58,610 bases of DNA from assembly GCA_028819255.1 (NCBI GenBank), contig JAPPMB010000021.1:1-58610 (forward strand), given 5' to 3'. This DNA comes from Bryobacterales bacterium. Lineage in GTDB: Bacteria; Acidobacteriota; Terriglobia; Bryobacterales; UBA6623. The notes beneath the pieces are model-generated. The model did not search any database, had not been told where the DNA came from, and saw nothing but the letters and a program-made list of their open reading frames with translations. Shown in pieces: positions 7,801 through 19,800 of the stretch; position 1 is the stretch's first letter; each line of letters opens with the position of its first letter. A program made the translations under genes and the position numbers.

Positions 7801-10800
7801 GCGCATTCGAATGCGGCGCTGCTGGCGGCCCATGTGGTGGATCGGCTGGGCACCCCGGCCCAATGGAAGGAGCCGTTGCGAACCCGGGAAAGGTCGGCGA
7901 CGCGGGTGCCGAGGCGGGATCCGGTCGCGGTGGTGGGGATCGGCTGTCGCTTCCCCGGTGGCGGCGGAGTGGACGAGTTCTGGCGGAGTCTGGCGGAGGG
8001 CCGCGACTTAGTGACGCGCGGACGTCCCGACGGAGCGCTCCCCGGGGAGGGACGAGGGGGAGGCGGTGGCCGGGAATCGAAGCCGTGGGGAGCGTACCTG
8101 CCAGAGCTCGATCGCTTCGACGCCGAATTCTTCCGGATCGCGCCGAGGGAGGCGGAGCTGATGGACCCTCAGCAGCGGCTCCTGTTGGAGGTGAGCTGGG
8201 AGGCAATCGAGGATGCGGGGATTGCGCCGGGAGGTCTGAGAGGGAGCCGGACCGGCGTGTATGCCGCAATGTTCACGAACGACTACCAGAGCCTTGTGGC
8301 GGAGACCCCGCCGGGTCTCTATCGCTCGACGGGTTCGAGCTTCTCGGCGGCGATCGGGCGGATAGCCTACACGCTGGGCTTGGAGGGTCCGGCGATCGCC
8401 ATGGACACGGCGTGTTCCGGATCACTGGTTGCGCTCCACCAAGCGGTTGCCAGTCTCGAGCGGGGTGAGGTCGACCTAGCCCTCGCGGGGGGCGTGAATA
8501 CGATTCTAACATCGCAGCTGACGGAAGCCTTCACGGTGGCAGGGATACTGGCACCGGACGGCCGATGCAAGACCTTCGACGCGACGGCGGACGGGTATGT
8601 GCGGGGCGAGGGGTGCGGGATCCTGGTCCTCGAGCGGTTGTCCGACGCGCGGGCAGGGGGCCGGCGGGTGCTGGGACTGATTCTGGGCAGTGCGGTGAAC
8701 CAGGACGGGGCCAGCGCTGGGCTGACGGCGCCGAACGGGCACGCCCAGGAGCGCGTGATCCGCGAGGCTTTGGAGCGGGCAGGGGTCGAGCCTGCTTCGG
8801 TGGACTACCTTGAGGCGCACGGGTCGGGAACGCCAATCGGGGATCCGATCGAGCTCGAGGCCGCCGCTTCCGCATACGGGAAGGCTCGGGAGGCGGAGCG
8901 TCCGCTCTTGGTGGGATCAGTCAAGACGAACATTGGTCACCTAGAGGCGGCCGCAGGGGTTGCTGGCGTGATCAAGGTCCTGCTGTCGATGCGTGCGGGC
9001 TTGATCCCAGGCCATCTGCACTTCAAGCAGCCCAACCCGCGGCTCGACTGGAAGAATCTTCCGCTGGCGGTGGTCCGGGAGGCGACACACTGGGCGGAAT
9101 CGGGACGTCCACGTCGGGCGGCAGTCAGTTCGTTCGGGTATTCGGGCACGAACGCACACATCGTTCTGGAGGCTCCGCGCGAGGCGAAGCGGGAGCAGAA
9201 AAAGCCTAAGAGGGCAGTTCGGGTGCTTCCGCTCTCCGGCGCTAGCGCAGGGGCCGTGCGCGAACTCGCCCGGCGCCACCTGCGCCACTTGCGCCGGGCC
9301 AGTCGGGAGACCTCGTGGCTGGCCGATGCCGCGTGGACGGCCGGGACCGGGCGCAGCCACCTCGGACGGCGAGCGGCGGTGGCCTTTCGTGATGCCGCCT
9401 CCCTCGGATCGGGACTTCGAGGAATCGCGGAAGCGGAGGGCGCAGTTGGTGCCGCACCGGGAGGTCCGGTCGCCTTTCTCTATACCGGACAGGGGAGCCA
9501 GTGGGCGGGGATGGGCCGCGAACTCTACGAGACCGAACCGGTCTTTCGGGCGGTCATGGACCGGTGCGAGGAGGTGTTCCGAGCGGAGCGGGGTGCGTCG
9601 CTGCTCGATGTGATTCTTGAGGACTCCGAACGGCTGGACCGAACCGAATGGACGCAGCCCGCGCTTTACGCGCTGGAGAGCAGTCTGACCGCGCTTTGGA
9701 GAAGCGTGGGGATACGGCCCGATGTCGTCTTCGGACACAGCGTGGGAGAAATCGCGGCAGCCGCGGCCGCGGGCGCCTTCGACCTTGAGACCGGGATGCG
9801 ATTCGCCACGCGCCGCGGTGCGCTCATGGGTTCGCTTCCCGCGGGGGGAGCGATGGCGGCGGTGTTCGCCTCGCCGGACCGTGTGCGCGATGCGCTTTGG
9901 GAGAGGGTCGCGCTGGCCGCCGACAACGGCGCGCACCAAGTGGTCAGCGGACAATCGGATGCGGTCGCCTCTCTGGCCGAGGAACTGGCCAAGGCCGGCA
10001 TCCGGGTGAACACCCTCAGGACTAGCCACGCCTTCCACAGCGCACTCATGGATCCGGTGCTGGAGGAACTCGAAGCGGCGGCTCCAGAAGCCTCGGAACC
10101 GTCGGTGTGCCTGGTAAGCAACCTCAGCGGGCGCGTGCTCGAAGGCGCCCCCGACGGACGCTACTGGCGGCGGCAAGCGCGCCGGCCGGTGCAGTGCGCG
10201 ACGGCGGTGCGGACGCTGGCGGCCCTTAAGGCCGGGCTCCTGCTCGAGATCGGCCCGCACGGAGTGCTCGGACCGATGGCGGCGCTCGCTTGGCCCGGCA
10301 GCGAGACGCCGACCGTGATCTCGAGCCAGCAGCGCAACGGCAGCGGGAATGGAGACTTTGTCGGCGCAGTCGCAGGTTTGTACCAGGCGGGTCTTGACAT
10401 TGCCTTCGAGGGGCTGTTCGTCGGCGAACGCCGGTGCCGGGTCTCACTCCCTACCTATCCTTTCCAAGGAGAACCCTACTGGGCCCCCACTCACGCACAC
10501 CGTCCGGAACCGGAGGCGGGACACGCGCTCCTCGGGGTCCAGCGGGATTCCCCGGATGGTCGGCACTCCTTCCAGCGACACCTTTACAGTTCGGATCCGG
10601 CATGGCTTGCTGATCACCGGGTGTTCGGTGAAGTCGTCGCACCGGGCGCACTCTACGCAGCACAGGTGAGTGAGGCGCTTCGGGAAACGCACCACGGAAT
10701 TCCAGTCGTAGTCGAAGAGACCTCGATCACGCGCCCGCTCGTGTGGTCGAACGACGAGGCTCGCCTGGTCCAAGTGGTGCTCTGCGAGGACCGCTCCTGG

Positions 10801-13800
10801 AAAGTTGTCAGCAGGGATGCGGGAGGTCGTTGGGAGACGCATGCCGAAGGCCGATGGGCAGACCTCGCAGCAGAGGCGTCTGGGCCGGTGGATTTCAGTG
10901 TGCTGAATAGAGGCCTCACCCAGGTGGATGTGGAAGAGGGGTACTTGGAGCTACGCGCTGCCGGGCTCGACTTCGGTTCGGCCTTCCGCGGTTTGGTCCG
11001 GCTCTGGTCGGGTCCCGGCGAAGCGCTTGGCGAGGTGCTGCTTCCGGCGGGGAGGGATCACGAGACACTGCTCGCGCATCCGGCAGTGCTCGGCGCCTGT
11101 TTCCAGGTGCTGGAGGGCATCCGGGAACTGGCGGGAGCAGGGGGCGCGTGGTTGCCGACCGGCTGGGACCGCTTCGTGCTGCGCGACGCGCTACCGGATC
11201 GCATCTTCTGCCGGGCGCTCGAACGTGGCGAAGACGGGGGGGCGCGAAGGGCCGATCTGTGGCTCTACAAGGAGACGGGCGAGGAAGTGGCGTGTATCGA
11301 GGGCTTGGCGCTCAGGCGCACGAGCCGAACCGCCCTCTCGGGTCACCGGGTGGAGGATGCGCTGTTCGAGGTGGTTTGGCGCCAAGGGAAGGAGGTGGGC
11401 CCCCGAGAGCCAAGCTTCCTCGCCGGGCCACGAGAGATCGGGTCCAGCCTGCAAGCTTTAGACGGATACCTTGAGGCGGAGGGCCGGGACAGGGCCTCGC
11501 TTGTTGCGCTGGGGCACGAGTTGGAGCGCGAGGCCCGCCGGCAGCTGCTCCGCGGATTCCAGGATTTGGGATGGGAGCCCGGGCCGGGAGACCGATTCGA
11601 AACGGACGAGCTGCGCCGCCGTCTCAGGGTCACGGGCGATCAGCGGCGGCTTTTCGGCCGGCTGCTGACGGTGCTGGAGGAGATGAAGTTCCTCGAGCTG
11701 GAACCGTCGGGCGCCTGGCGCGTGGCAGCGGTGCCGGGACCGTCTCCGGGGCCCGGGACGGGGTCGGCAGACACCGAATCCGAATCCATCGAGCTGGGCC
11801 TGCTCCGCCGCTGTGGGGCGTCGCTCGCCAAGGTGCTCCGTGGCCGCGCCGACGCGTTGGACCTGCTGTTCAGCGGCGAGCCGGGGGCGGCGAACCTGTA
11901 CCGCGAGTCACCCGTCATGCGCGCGGTGAACCGCATGGTCGCCGACGGTGTGCGCACGGCGGTTGGCGGGCTGCCGGACGGCCGCCCGCTGCGGGTGATC
12001 GAGATCGGTGCCGGGACGGGTGCGACCACGTCCGCGATTCTGGACGTCCTGCCGGACGGCCGGACCGAATACACGTTCACCGATGTCTCGACCGCCTTCT
12101 TCCCAGATGCCGAGCGGCGATTCGGCGAGCGGGGCGCGGACCTTCGCTTCCTAGGGCTCGACATCGAACGGGATCCGGCGGATCAGGGTTTCGTGCCCCA
12201 CGGTTACGACCTAGTGATCGCCGCAAACGTCCTGCACGCGACGCGCGACCTGGGTGAGACGCTCACGCATTGCCGGCGTCTTCTGGCTCCGTCGGGCGTG
12301 CTGGTGGCCGTCGAGGATGTCAGCCGGAAGGTGTGGCTGGACCTGATCTTCGGGCTGCTGCCTGGCTGGTGGCGCTTCCGGGACAGGTATCGTTCCGACT
12401 ACGCGCTCGTCCCGACCGCCGTCTGGCGGCAGGCCCTCGCGGACACCGGATTCCTCGGAACGTCCTTCGTCGAGGTTCCGACCGGGCCCCTCGTCATCCT
12501 GGCACGCGGGCCTTCTGAGGTACAGGCCATACCGGGCCGTTATGTGCTGGCGGGAACGGGAGCGTTCGCCGAAGCCCTCGAGGGAGAACTCCGCAACCGC
12601 GGTCAGGAGGTGGCCACTGGCCCGGTGGACGGGCAACGGACGTCATGGGGATCCTTCTTCAAGGAGCTGGACGGGGAAGTGCCGCTCCGGGGTGTGGTGC
12701 ATCTGGAAGGGGTGCGGCGCGATGCGAGGGAGCTTTCGACCGCGGATCTGGCAGAGGACGTGGAGGAGATCGGGACGAGCGCTTTGGCGCTGGTCCAAGG
12801 GATGTCGGACGCCGGCGTGTCTCCTGCGAACGGCACCTGGTTCGTGTCCCGGGGTGGTCAGGTGCTCGGTCGTGAGCGCTCCGGGGCCCTGCCAGGAGCC
12901 CTGCTGTGGGGCTTCACAAGCGTGGTGGATCTCGAGCATGGGGACCTGACCCCGAGGCTTCTGGACCTGGACCCCGAGGCTCTCCCGTCGGCCGGCACCC
13001 TGGCCGATGAACTCTTGTTCCCGGACGGTGAGACGCGCGTCGCCCGGCGGCAAGGAGGGCGTCTCGTCGCCCGGCTAACCCGATTCAACCCACGCGTCGA
13101 ACTTCCGGAGGACGGCCGGTGGCGCTGGGCGGCCGACCCGAACGGGGCACTCGACGCGGTGCGACTGGAGAATGCCTCGGAGGATCCCGGTCCGGGCGAG
13201 GTGCGGGTACGGATCGAGGCAGCCGGTGTGAACTTCCACGACGTGATGGTGGGAATGCAGGTTGTGGACTCCGATCAGCGGCTGGGTGGCGAGCTGTGCG
13301 GACGGGTCGTAGCGGTGGGCGAGGGGGTGCGTGAACCGCGGGTGGGCGACCGGGTGGCGGGGTTCGCCTCGGGAGCGTTCGGGCCCGAGGCGATCGCGCG
13401 TGCCGAATGTGTCGCGCCGACACCGCCAGGGCATTCGGCGGTGGAGTTGGCGACCATCCCGATCGCGTTCGTGACCGCAGAACTTGCCTTCGCGCGTTCC
13501 GGTCTTGAGAAGGGGGCAAGGGTTCTGATCCATGCGGGCACGGGAGGCGTGGGGCACGCGGCGATTCGGCTGGCGCAAGCTGCGGGACTTGAGGTGTACG
13601 CGACGGCGAGCAAACCGAAGCAGGAGCACCTGCGTTCGCTGGGAGTCCGGGCGGTGTTCGACAGCCGCTCCACCGCCTTCGGAGAAGAGATTCTGGAAGC
13701 GACTGGAGGCGCCGGAGTGGCGATGGTGCTGAACAGTTTCTCCGGAGAGGGCCACATCGAGGCAAGCCTGTCGTGTCTTGCGCCGGGAGGCTGCTTCGTC

Positions 13801-16800
13801 GAGCTCGGGAAGCGCAACATCCGGAGCGCCGGGGAGATGGCGACCGCCCGTCCGGATGTTCGCTACCGCATCTTGGCGCTGGACCGGCTCATGCGGGAAA
13901 AGCCGGAGCGGCTGGGCAGAGTATTGCGGAGCGTGATGGAGCGAGTCGGGTCGGGGGAGTTCGAACCCCTGCCCTTCAACCGCTGGCCGCTCGCCGAGGC
14001 CGGTGCCGCGCTAACCGAGTTGCAGGCGGCCCGCCACACGGGGAAGGTCGTGCTCGTGCCCTCGCCGCTGGCAGCGGGTCGGCTGCGTGGAGACCGAAGC
14101 TACTTGGTTGCCGGGGGACTCGCGGGAATCGGGCTCGACGTGGCGCGCTGGCTGGCGGAGACGGGAGCGGGAGCCATTGTGCTGAACGGGCGCAGTCAGC
14201 CCGACGCGCACGCCAGTATGCGGATCTCGGAACTCCGGGAGGCCGGTGCCGAGGTGCGCATCGAGATCGCCGATGTGACAGACCCGGACGGTGTGGCGGG
14301 GATGATCGAGCGGATCGACGCCGAGCTGCCGCCGCTGGCCGGCGTGATTCACAGCGTGGAGGATCTTGCGGACGCGGCGTTGATGAACCAGGACTTGGAG
14401 CGGTTCGAGCGGGTGCTGGCGCCGAAGGTGGTGGAAGCGTGGCGACTCCACCGGGCGACGCTCGACCGGGAGCTCGATCTGTTCGTGCTCTTCTCCGGCC
14501 TCACTGGCGTGGTCGGGAAACCGGGCCAGGCCAACTGCGCGGCGGCCAACGCCTTCCTCGACCAGTTGGCGAGGCACCGTCGGGCGCTGGGTCTGCCGGG
14601 TCAGGCCATTGCATGGGGGGCGTGGTCGGGCGCCGGCGAGGCTGAGAAGCATCCCGGACGCACCGCGCCGCGAGGCGCCCGGTTGGACGACGAGTCGATT
14701 GCTCCGGACCACGCCATCCAAGCCTTGGCGCGGCTCGTGCGAGAGGACGTGGGAACCAGTGTGGTTGCGTCCCTCGACTGGTCGGCGCTTCCGGAGCGGA
14801 CACCCTGGCTCGCGGACGTGATGGGGGGCGATGAGATCCGCTCCTCCGTCGATCCGAACGACCTGCTATCTCGGCTTCGGGCACTCGCGCCAGGGGACTT
14901 CACGAGAGAACTGATCCGGTTCCTGCAGGAACAGGTGGTCGAGATACTGCGCCTGCGGTCTGCTCCGTCGCCCTCGGCGGGATTCTTCGAGCTGGGTATG
15001 GACTCACTGATGGCGGTCGAGCTGCGCAACCGCTTGAACCGGGCCCTCCAGGAAACGTACGTCGTCTCGCACACCGCGGTGATCGATCATCCCGACATCG
15101 CCCGACTGGCGGAACACCTTGCAGGCGAGCTGCCTGGCGTGTCGCAGGAGGTGCCGAGGGCGCGGGCCTTGCCCGCTGCCCGTCGCCGCGACGACGAACG
15201 CATCGCCATCATTGGCATGGCCTGCCGCTTCCCAGGGGCGCCGGACGCTGAGGCCTTCCGTGCCAAGCTTCGTTCCGGGGCCGACATGGTAACCAAGGGG
15301 CGGCCCGACGGTCTCTTCGTGAACGACGAGACCGAGGCAGCGCGCCCCTTCGGCGCCTACGTGGAGGGCTTGGACCGCTTCGACGCCGGCTTTTTCCGGA
15401 TCGCGCCGGTCGAGGCGGAGCTGCTGGATCCCCAGCAGCGGATGCTGCTCGAGACAAGCTGGGCGGCGCTTGAGGACGCCGGGATCGCACCGGGCGGTCT
15501 GCGCGGAAGCCGAACCGGGGTGTATGGCGGCTTCATGGCGAGCGACTACCAAGAGGTCCTGGCCAGGGCCGCGGACGATCCGTCCACCAACATCTACAGG
15601 TCCACTGGTATTGCCGCCTCGACCGCGGTTGGGCGGGTCGCCTTCGCGCTCGGCCTCGAGGGACCGGCCATCACGGTGGACACCGCGTGCTCCTCGTCAC
15701 TGGTCGCGCTGCACCAGGCGGCAGCGGCGCTCCGCGCGGGCGAGGCGGATCTGGTGCTGGCGGGAGGTGTGAACGCGATCCTGACGGCAACCGCCACCCG
15801 GATATTCGGCGACGCCGGCATGCTTGCCGCCGATGGACGCTGCAAGACGTTCGACGCGGCGGCCGACGGCTATGTGCGGGGCGAGGGGTGCGGGATGGTC
15901 GTCATGAAGCGTCTTGCGGACGCGGAGGCGGCGGGAGACCGGATCCTCGCGGTCGTGCTCGGATCCGCGGTCAACCAGGACGGCGCGAGCGCCGGCCTGA
16001 CGGTGCCGAACGGCCCGGCCCAGGAGCGGGTGATCGAGGAGGCGCTTGCGCGGGCGGGAGTGGATGCCGCCTCTGTGGACTATCTGGAGGCGCACGGCAC
16101 GGGGACCGAACTGGGCGATCCGGTCGAGGTGGCGGCGGCGGCTGCGGTGTACGGTCGCGGCCGGAGTCCGGACCGCCCGCTGCTGATCGGATCGGTGAAG
16201 ACGAATGTAGGCCACCTTGAGGCGGCTGCGGGCGTCGCCGGGCTGATCAAGACGGTGTTCGCGATCCAGTCTGGGGTGATTCCGCAGCACCTGCACTTCG
16301 AGCGGCCCAACCCCCGGATGAACTGGGAGGAGCTTCCGGTCTTGGTGACGTCGGAGGCGACCCCGTGGCCGGAGTCGGAGCGGCCGCGGCGGGCCGCCGT
16401 AAGCTCCTTCGGGTTCTCGGGCACGAACGCTCACGTCGTAATCGAGGGATATGCGGAGCAGCGCGAACCACCGCGCGTCTGGGTCTCCGCCTTGCCGGAA
16501 TCCGCTCGGGATGCCCCCGGCCCATTGACCGTTGGGCCCCGCCGGCACCGACTGCTCCCGCTGTCCGCGAAGTCTGAAGACGCGCTCCGCCACTTGGCTG
16601 ACCGATACCGGGCCGCCCTATCGGAGGACCTGCCGCTCGCCGATCTGGCGTGGACCGCGAGCGTGGGCCGGAGCCACTTCCGGTACCGCTCCGGCCTTGT
16701 GTACAGCGATCGCGCCTCGCTTAGCGAGCGTCTGGAGGCGGTGAGGCAGCGGGCCGTGCCGTTGGCGCACGAAGGGCCGGTTGCCTTCCTCTACACCGGG

Positions 16801-19800
16801 CAGGGAAGCCAGTGGGTGGGGATGGGCCGGCAGCTCTATGAGACCGAGCCGGTCTTCCGGGCTGTTCTGGACCGATGCGAGGGGGTGTTCCGAGCGGAGC
16901 GCGGTGCGTCGCTGCTCCAGGTGATGTTCGAGGAGCCCGGCGGCCAGCGGCTGGGCCGGACCGAATGGACACAGCCGGCACTCTACGCGCTTCAGAGCGG
17001 CCTGACCGCGCTGTGGGTAAGCGTGGGGGTCCGGCCCGATGTGGTCTTCGGGCACAGCGTGGGAGAGATCGCGGCGGCGGCGGCGGCGGGCGCCTTCGAC
17101 CTCGAGACCGGGATGCGGTTCGCCACGCGCCGCGGCGCGCTCATGGGTTCGCTTCCTGACGGAGGTGCGATGGCGGCGGTTTTCGCCTCGCCGGAACGTG
17201 TACGCGACGCCCTGGGAGGGACGGGGGTGAGAGTCGCGCTGGCCGCCGACAACGGTGCCCATCAGGTCGTCAGCGGTCCACGGGATGTGGTCGCCGCCTT
17301 GAGCGAGGAACTGGCTGATGCCGGCATCCGGGTGGACTCGCTCCGGACCAGCCATGCCTTCCATTGCGCGCTGATGGACCCGGTGCTCGCGCAGTTGGAA
17401 GCGGCTGCTCCAGAGGCCTCGGAACCTTCGGTGCGGCTGGTGAGCGACGTGAGCGGGCGCGTGCTGGACAGCGCTCCCGACGGAGTGTATTGGCGGCGTC
17501 AAGCGCGCGAGCCAGTCCAGTTCGCCAAAGCGGTGCAGACGCTGGTGGCGTTGGAGGCGGGCCTTCTGCTGGAGATCGGGCCCCACGCCGTGCTGGGACC
17601 GATGGCGGCGCTCGCTTGGTCCGGCAGTGAGGCGCCGACCCCGATCTCGAGCCAGCAGCGCAACGGCAACGGGAACAGGGACTTCGTCGGCGCTGTGGCG
17701 AGTGCGTACGAGGCGGGGCTCGATGTTGCCTTCGAGGGCCTGTTTGCCGGGGAGCGGCGGCGGCGGATCTCGCTGCCCGCGTATCCCTTTGAGCGGGAGC
17801 GCTACTGGACTTCGCCATCCCAGCGTGCGGGGTCGGTGGCGGGGCACGCGCTCCTCGGTCTGCGCCGGGATTCTCCGGACGGCGAGCACTCCTTTGAGAG
17901 AAAGCTGCACAGTCGGGATCCGGCTTGGCTTGCCGACCACCGAGTGCTCGGGGAAGTAGTCGCACCGGGCGCTCTGTATGCGGTGCAGGTGAATGAAGCG
18001 CTTAGGGAGACGCACCGCGAACTTCCCGTAGTCCTTCACGAGACCTCGGTCACGAGACCACTGGTGCTGTCGGGTGACGAGGGCCGGCTGGTGCAGGTGG
18101 TGCTTGGCAAGGACCGCACATGGAAGATCGTCAGCCGGGATGGTGGGAGCCGGTGGGAGACGCATGCCGAAGGCCGGTGGGCACACTTCGCCGGTGCCGA
18201 GGGCCCGCCGGCCGACCTCGGTGCGTGGAAGACCCGCCTCGCCCCAGTGGACGCGGACTTCGCGTGGGGCCTTGCTGGCCTCGAATACGGTCCGGCCTTC
18301 CGCGGTTTGGTCCGGGTCTGGTCGGGATCGGCCGAGGCGGTGGGCGAGGTGCTGCTGCCGCCTGGGATGGATTACGGGAGACTTCTGGCGCATCCGGCTC
18401 TGCTCGACGCCTGTTTCCAGGTGCTGGGGGGAATTGAGGCGCTGGCCGGAGCAGGGGGCGCATGGCTGCCGATCGGCTGGGACCGCTTCGTCCTGCGCGA
18501 CGCGCTGCCCGACCACGTCTTTTGTCGAGCACTCGACCGCGGCGACCGCCGGGGGACGCGCAGGGCCAATCTGTGGCTATACAGGGACACGGGCGAGGAA
18601 GTGGCGTGCATCGAAGGATTCGCGCTCAGACGTGCGAGCCGGATCGACCTGTCGGGTTTCCGGGTGGAGGATTCGCTGCACGAGGTGGTGTGGCGCGAGG
18701 GGGCTGAGGTGGGCCTCCGGGAGGCGGACTTCCTCGCCGGGCCGCAGGAGGTCAAGGCCGGCTTGGGAGCGTTGGACGGATACTTTGAAGCGGAGGGCCG
18801 GGACGGAGCGTCGCTCACCGCGCTGGGGCGCGAGTTGGAGCGTGAGGCCCGCCGGCAACTGCTCAGCGGATTCCGAGAGCTGGGATGGGAGCCCGAGCCG
18901 GGAAACCGTTTCGAGACGGACGAGTTGCGCCGCCGGCTCATGGTGACGGGGGATCACGGTCGGCTGTTCGGTCGGCTGTTGACGGTGCTGGAGGAGCCGG
19001 GGCTCCTCCAGCGGGAGCCGTCAGGCGGCTGGTGCGTGGCAGCTATGCCGGAGCCGCCTGCGGAGCGCGAGGCGGGGCCGACCGACACCGAGGCCGAATC
19101 CATTGAGATGGGCGTGCTCCGCCGGTGCGGGGCGTCGCTCGCCGAGGTGCTCCGCGGCCGCGCCGACGCGCTGGACCTGCTGTTCGGCGGCGACCCGGGG
19201 GCTGCGAGGCTGTACCGCGAGTCGCCCGCCATTCGCGCGGTGAACCGCATGGTCGCCGAAGGCGTGCGCACGGCGGTCGGCGGGCTGCCGGCCGGCCGGC
19301 AGCTGCGGGTTATCGAGATCGGCGCAGGAACGGGCGCGACCACGTCCGCCGTTCTGGACGTGCTGCCGGCTGGCCGGGCCGAGTACACCTTCACCGACGT
19401 CTCGACCGCCTTTTTCCCGGACGCCGAGCGGCGCCTCGGCGAACGGGGCGCAGACCTTCGCTACCTGGGGCTCGACATCGAACTGGATCCCGCGGATCAG
19501 GGATTCGCGCTCCACGGCTACGACCTCGTGATCGCCGCGAACGTCCTGCACGCGACGCGCGACCTGGGTGAGGCGCTCGCCCATTGCCGGAGTCTACTGG
19601 CTCCGTCGGGTGTGCTGGTGGCCGTCGAAGACACCATCCGAAAGGCATGGCTGGACCTGACTTTCGGGCTGCTGCCCGGCTGGTGGCGCTTCCGGGACGG
19701 GTATCGTTCCGACTATGCGCTGGTTCCGACCGAGGTCTGGCGGCAAGCTCTCACGGACACCGGATTCGTCGGAACGTCCTTCGTAGAGGTCCCGACAGGG

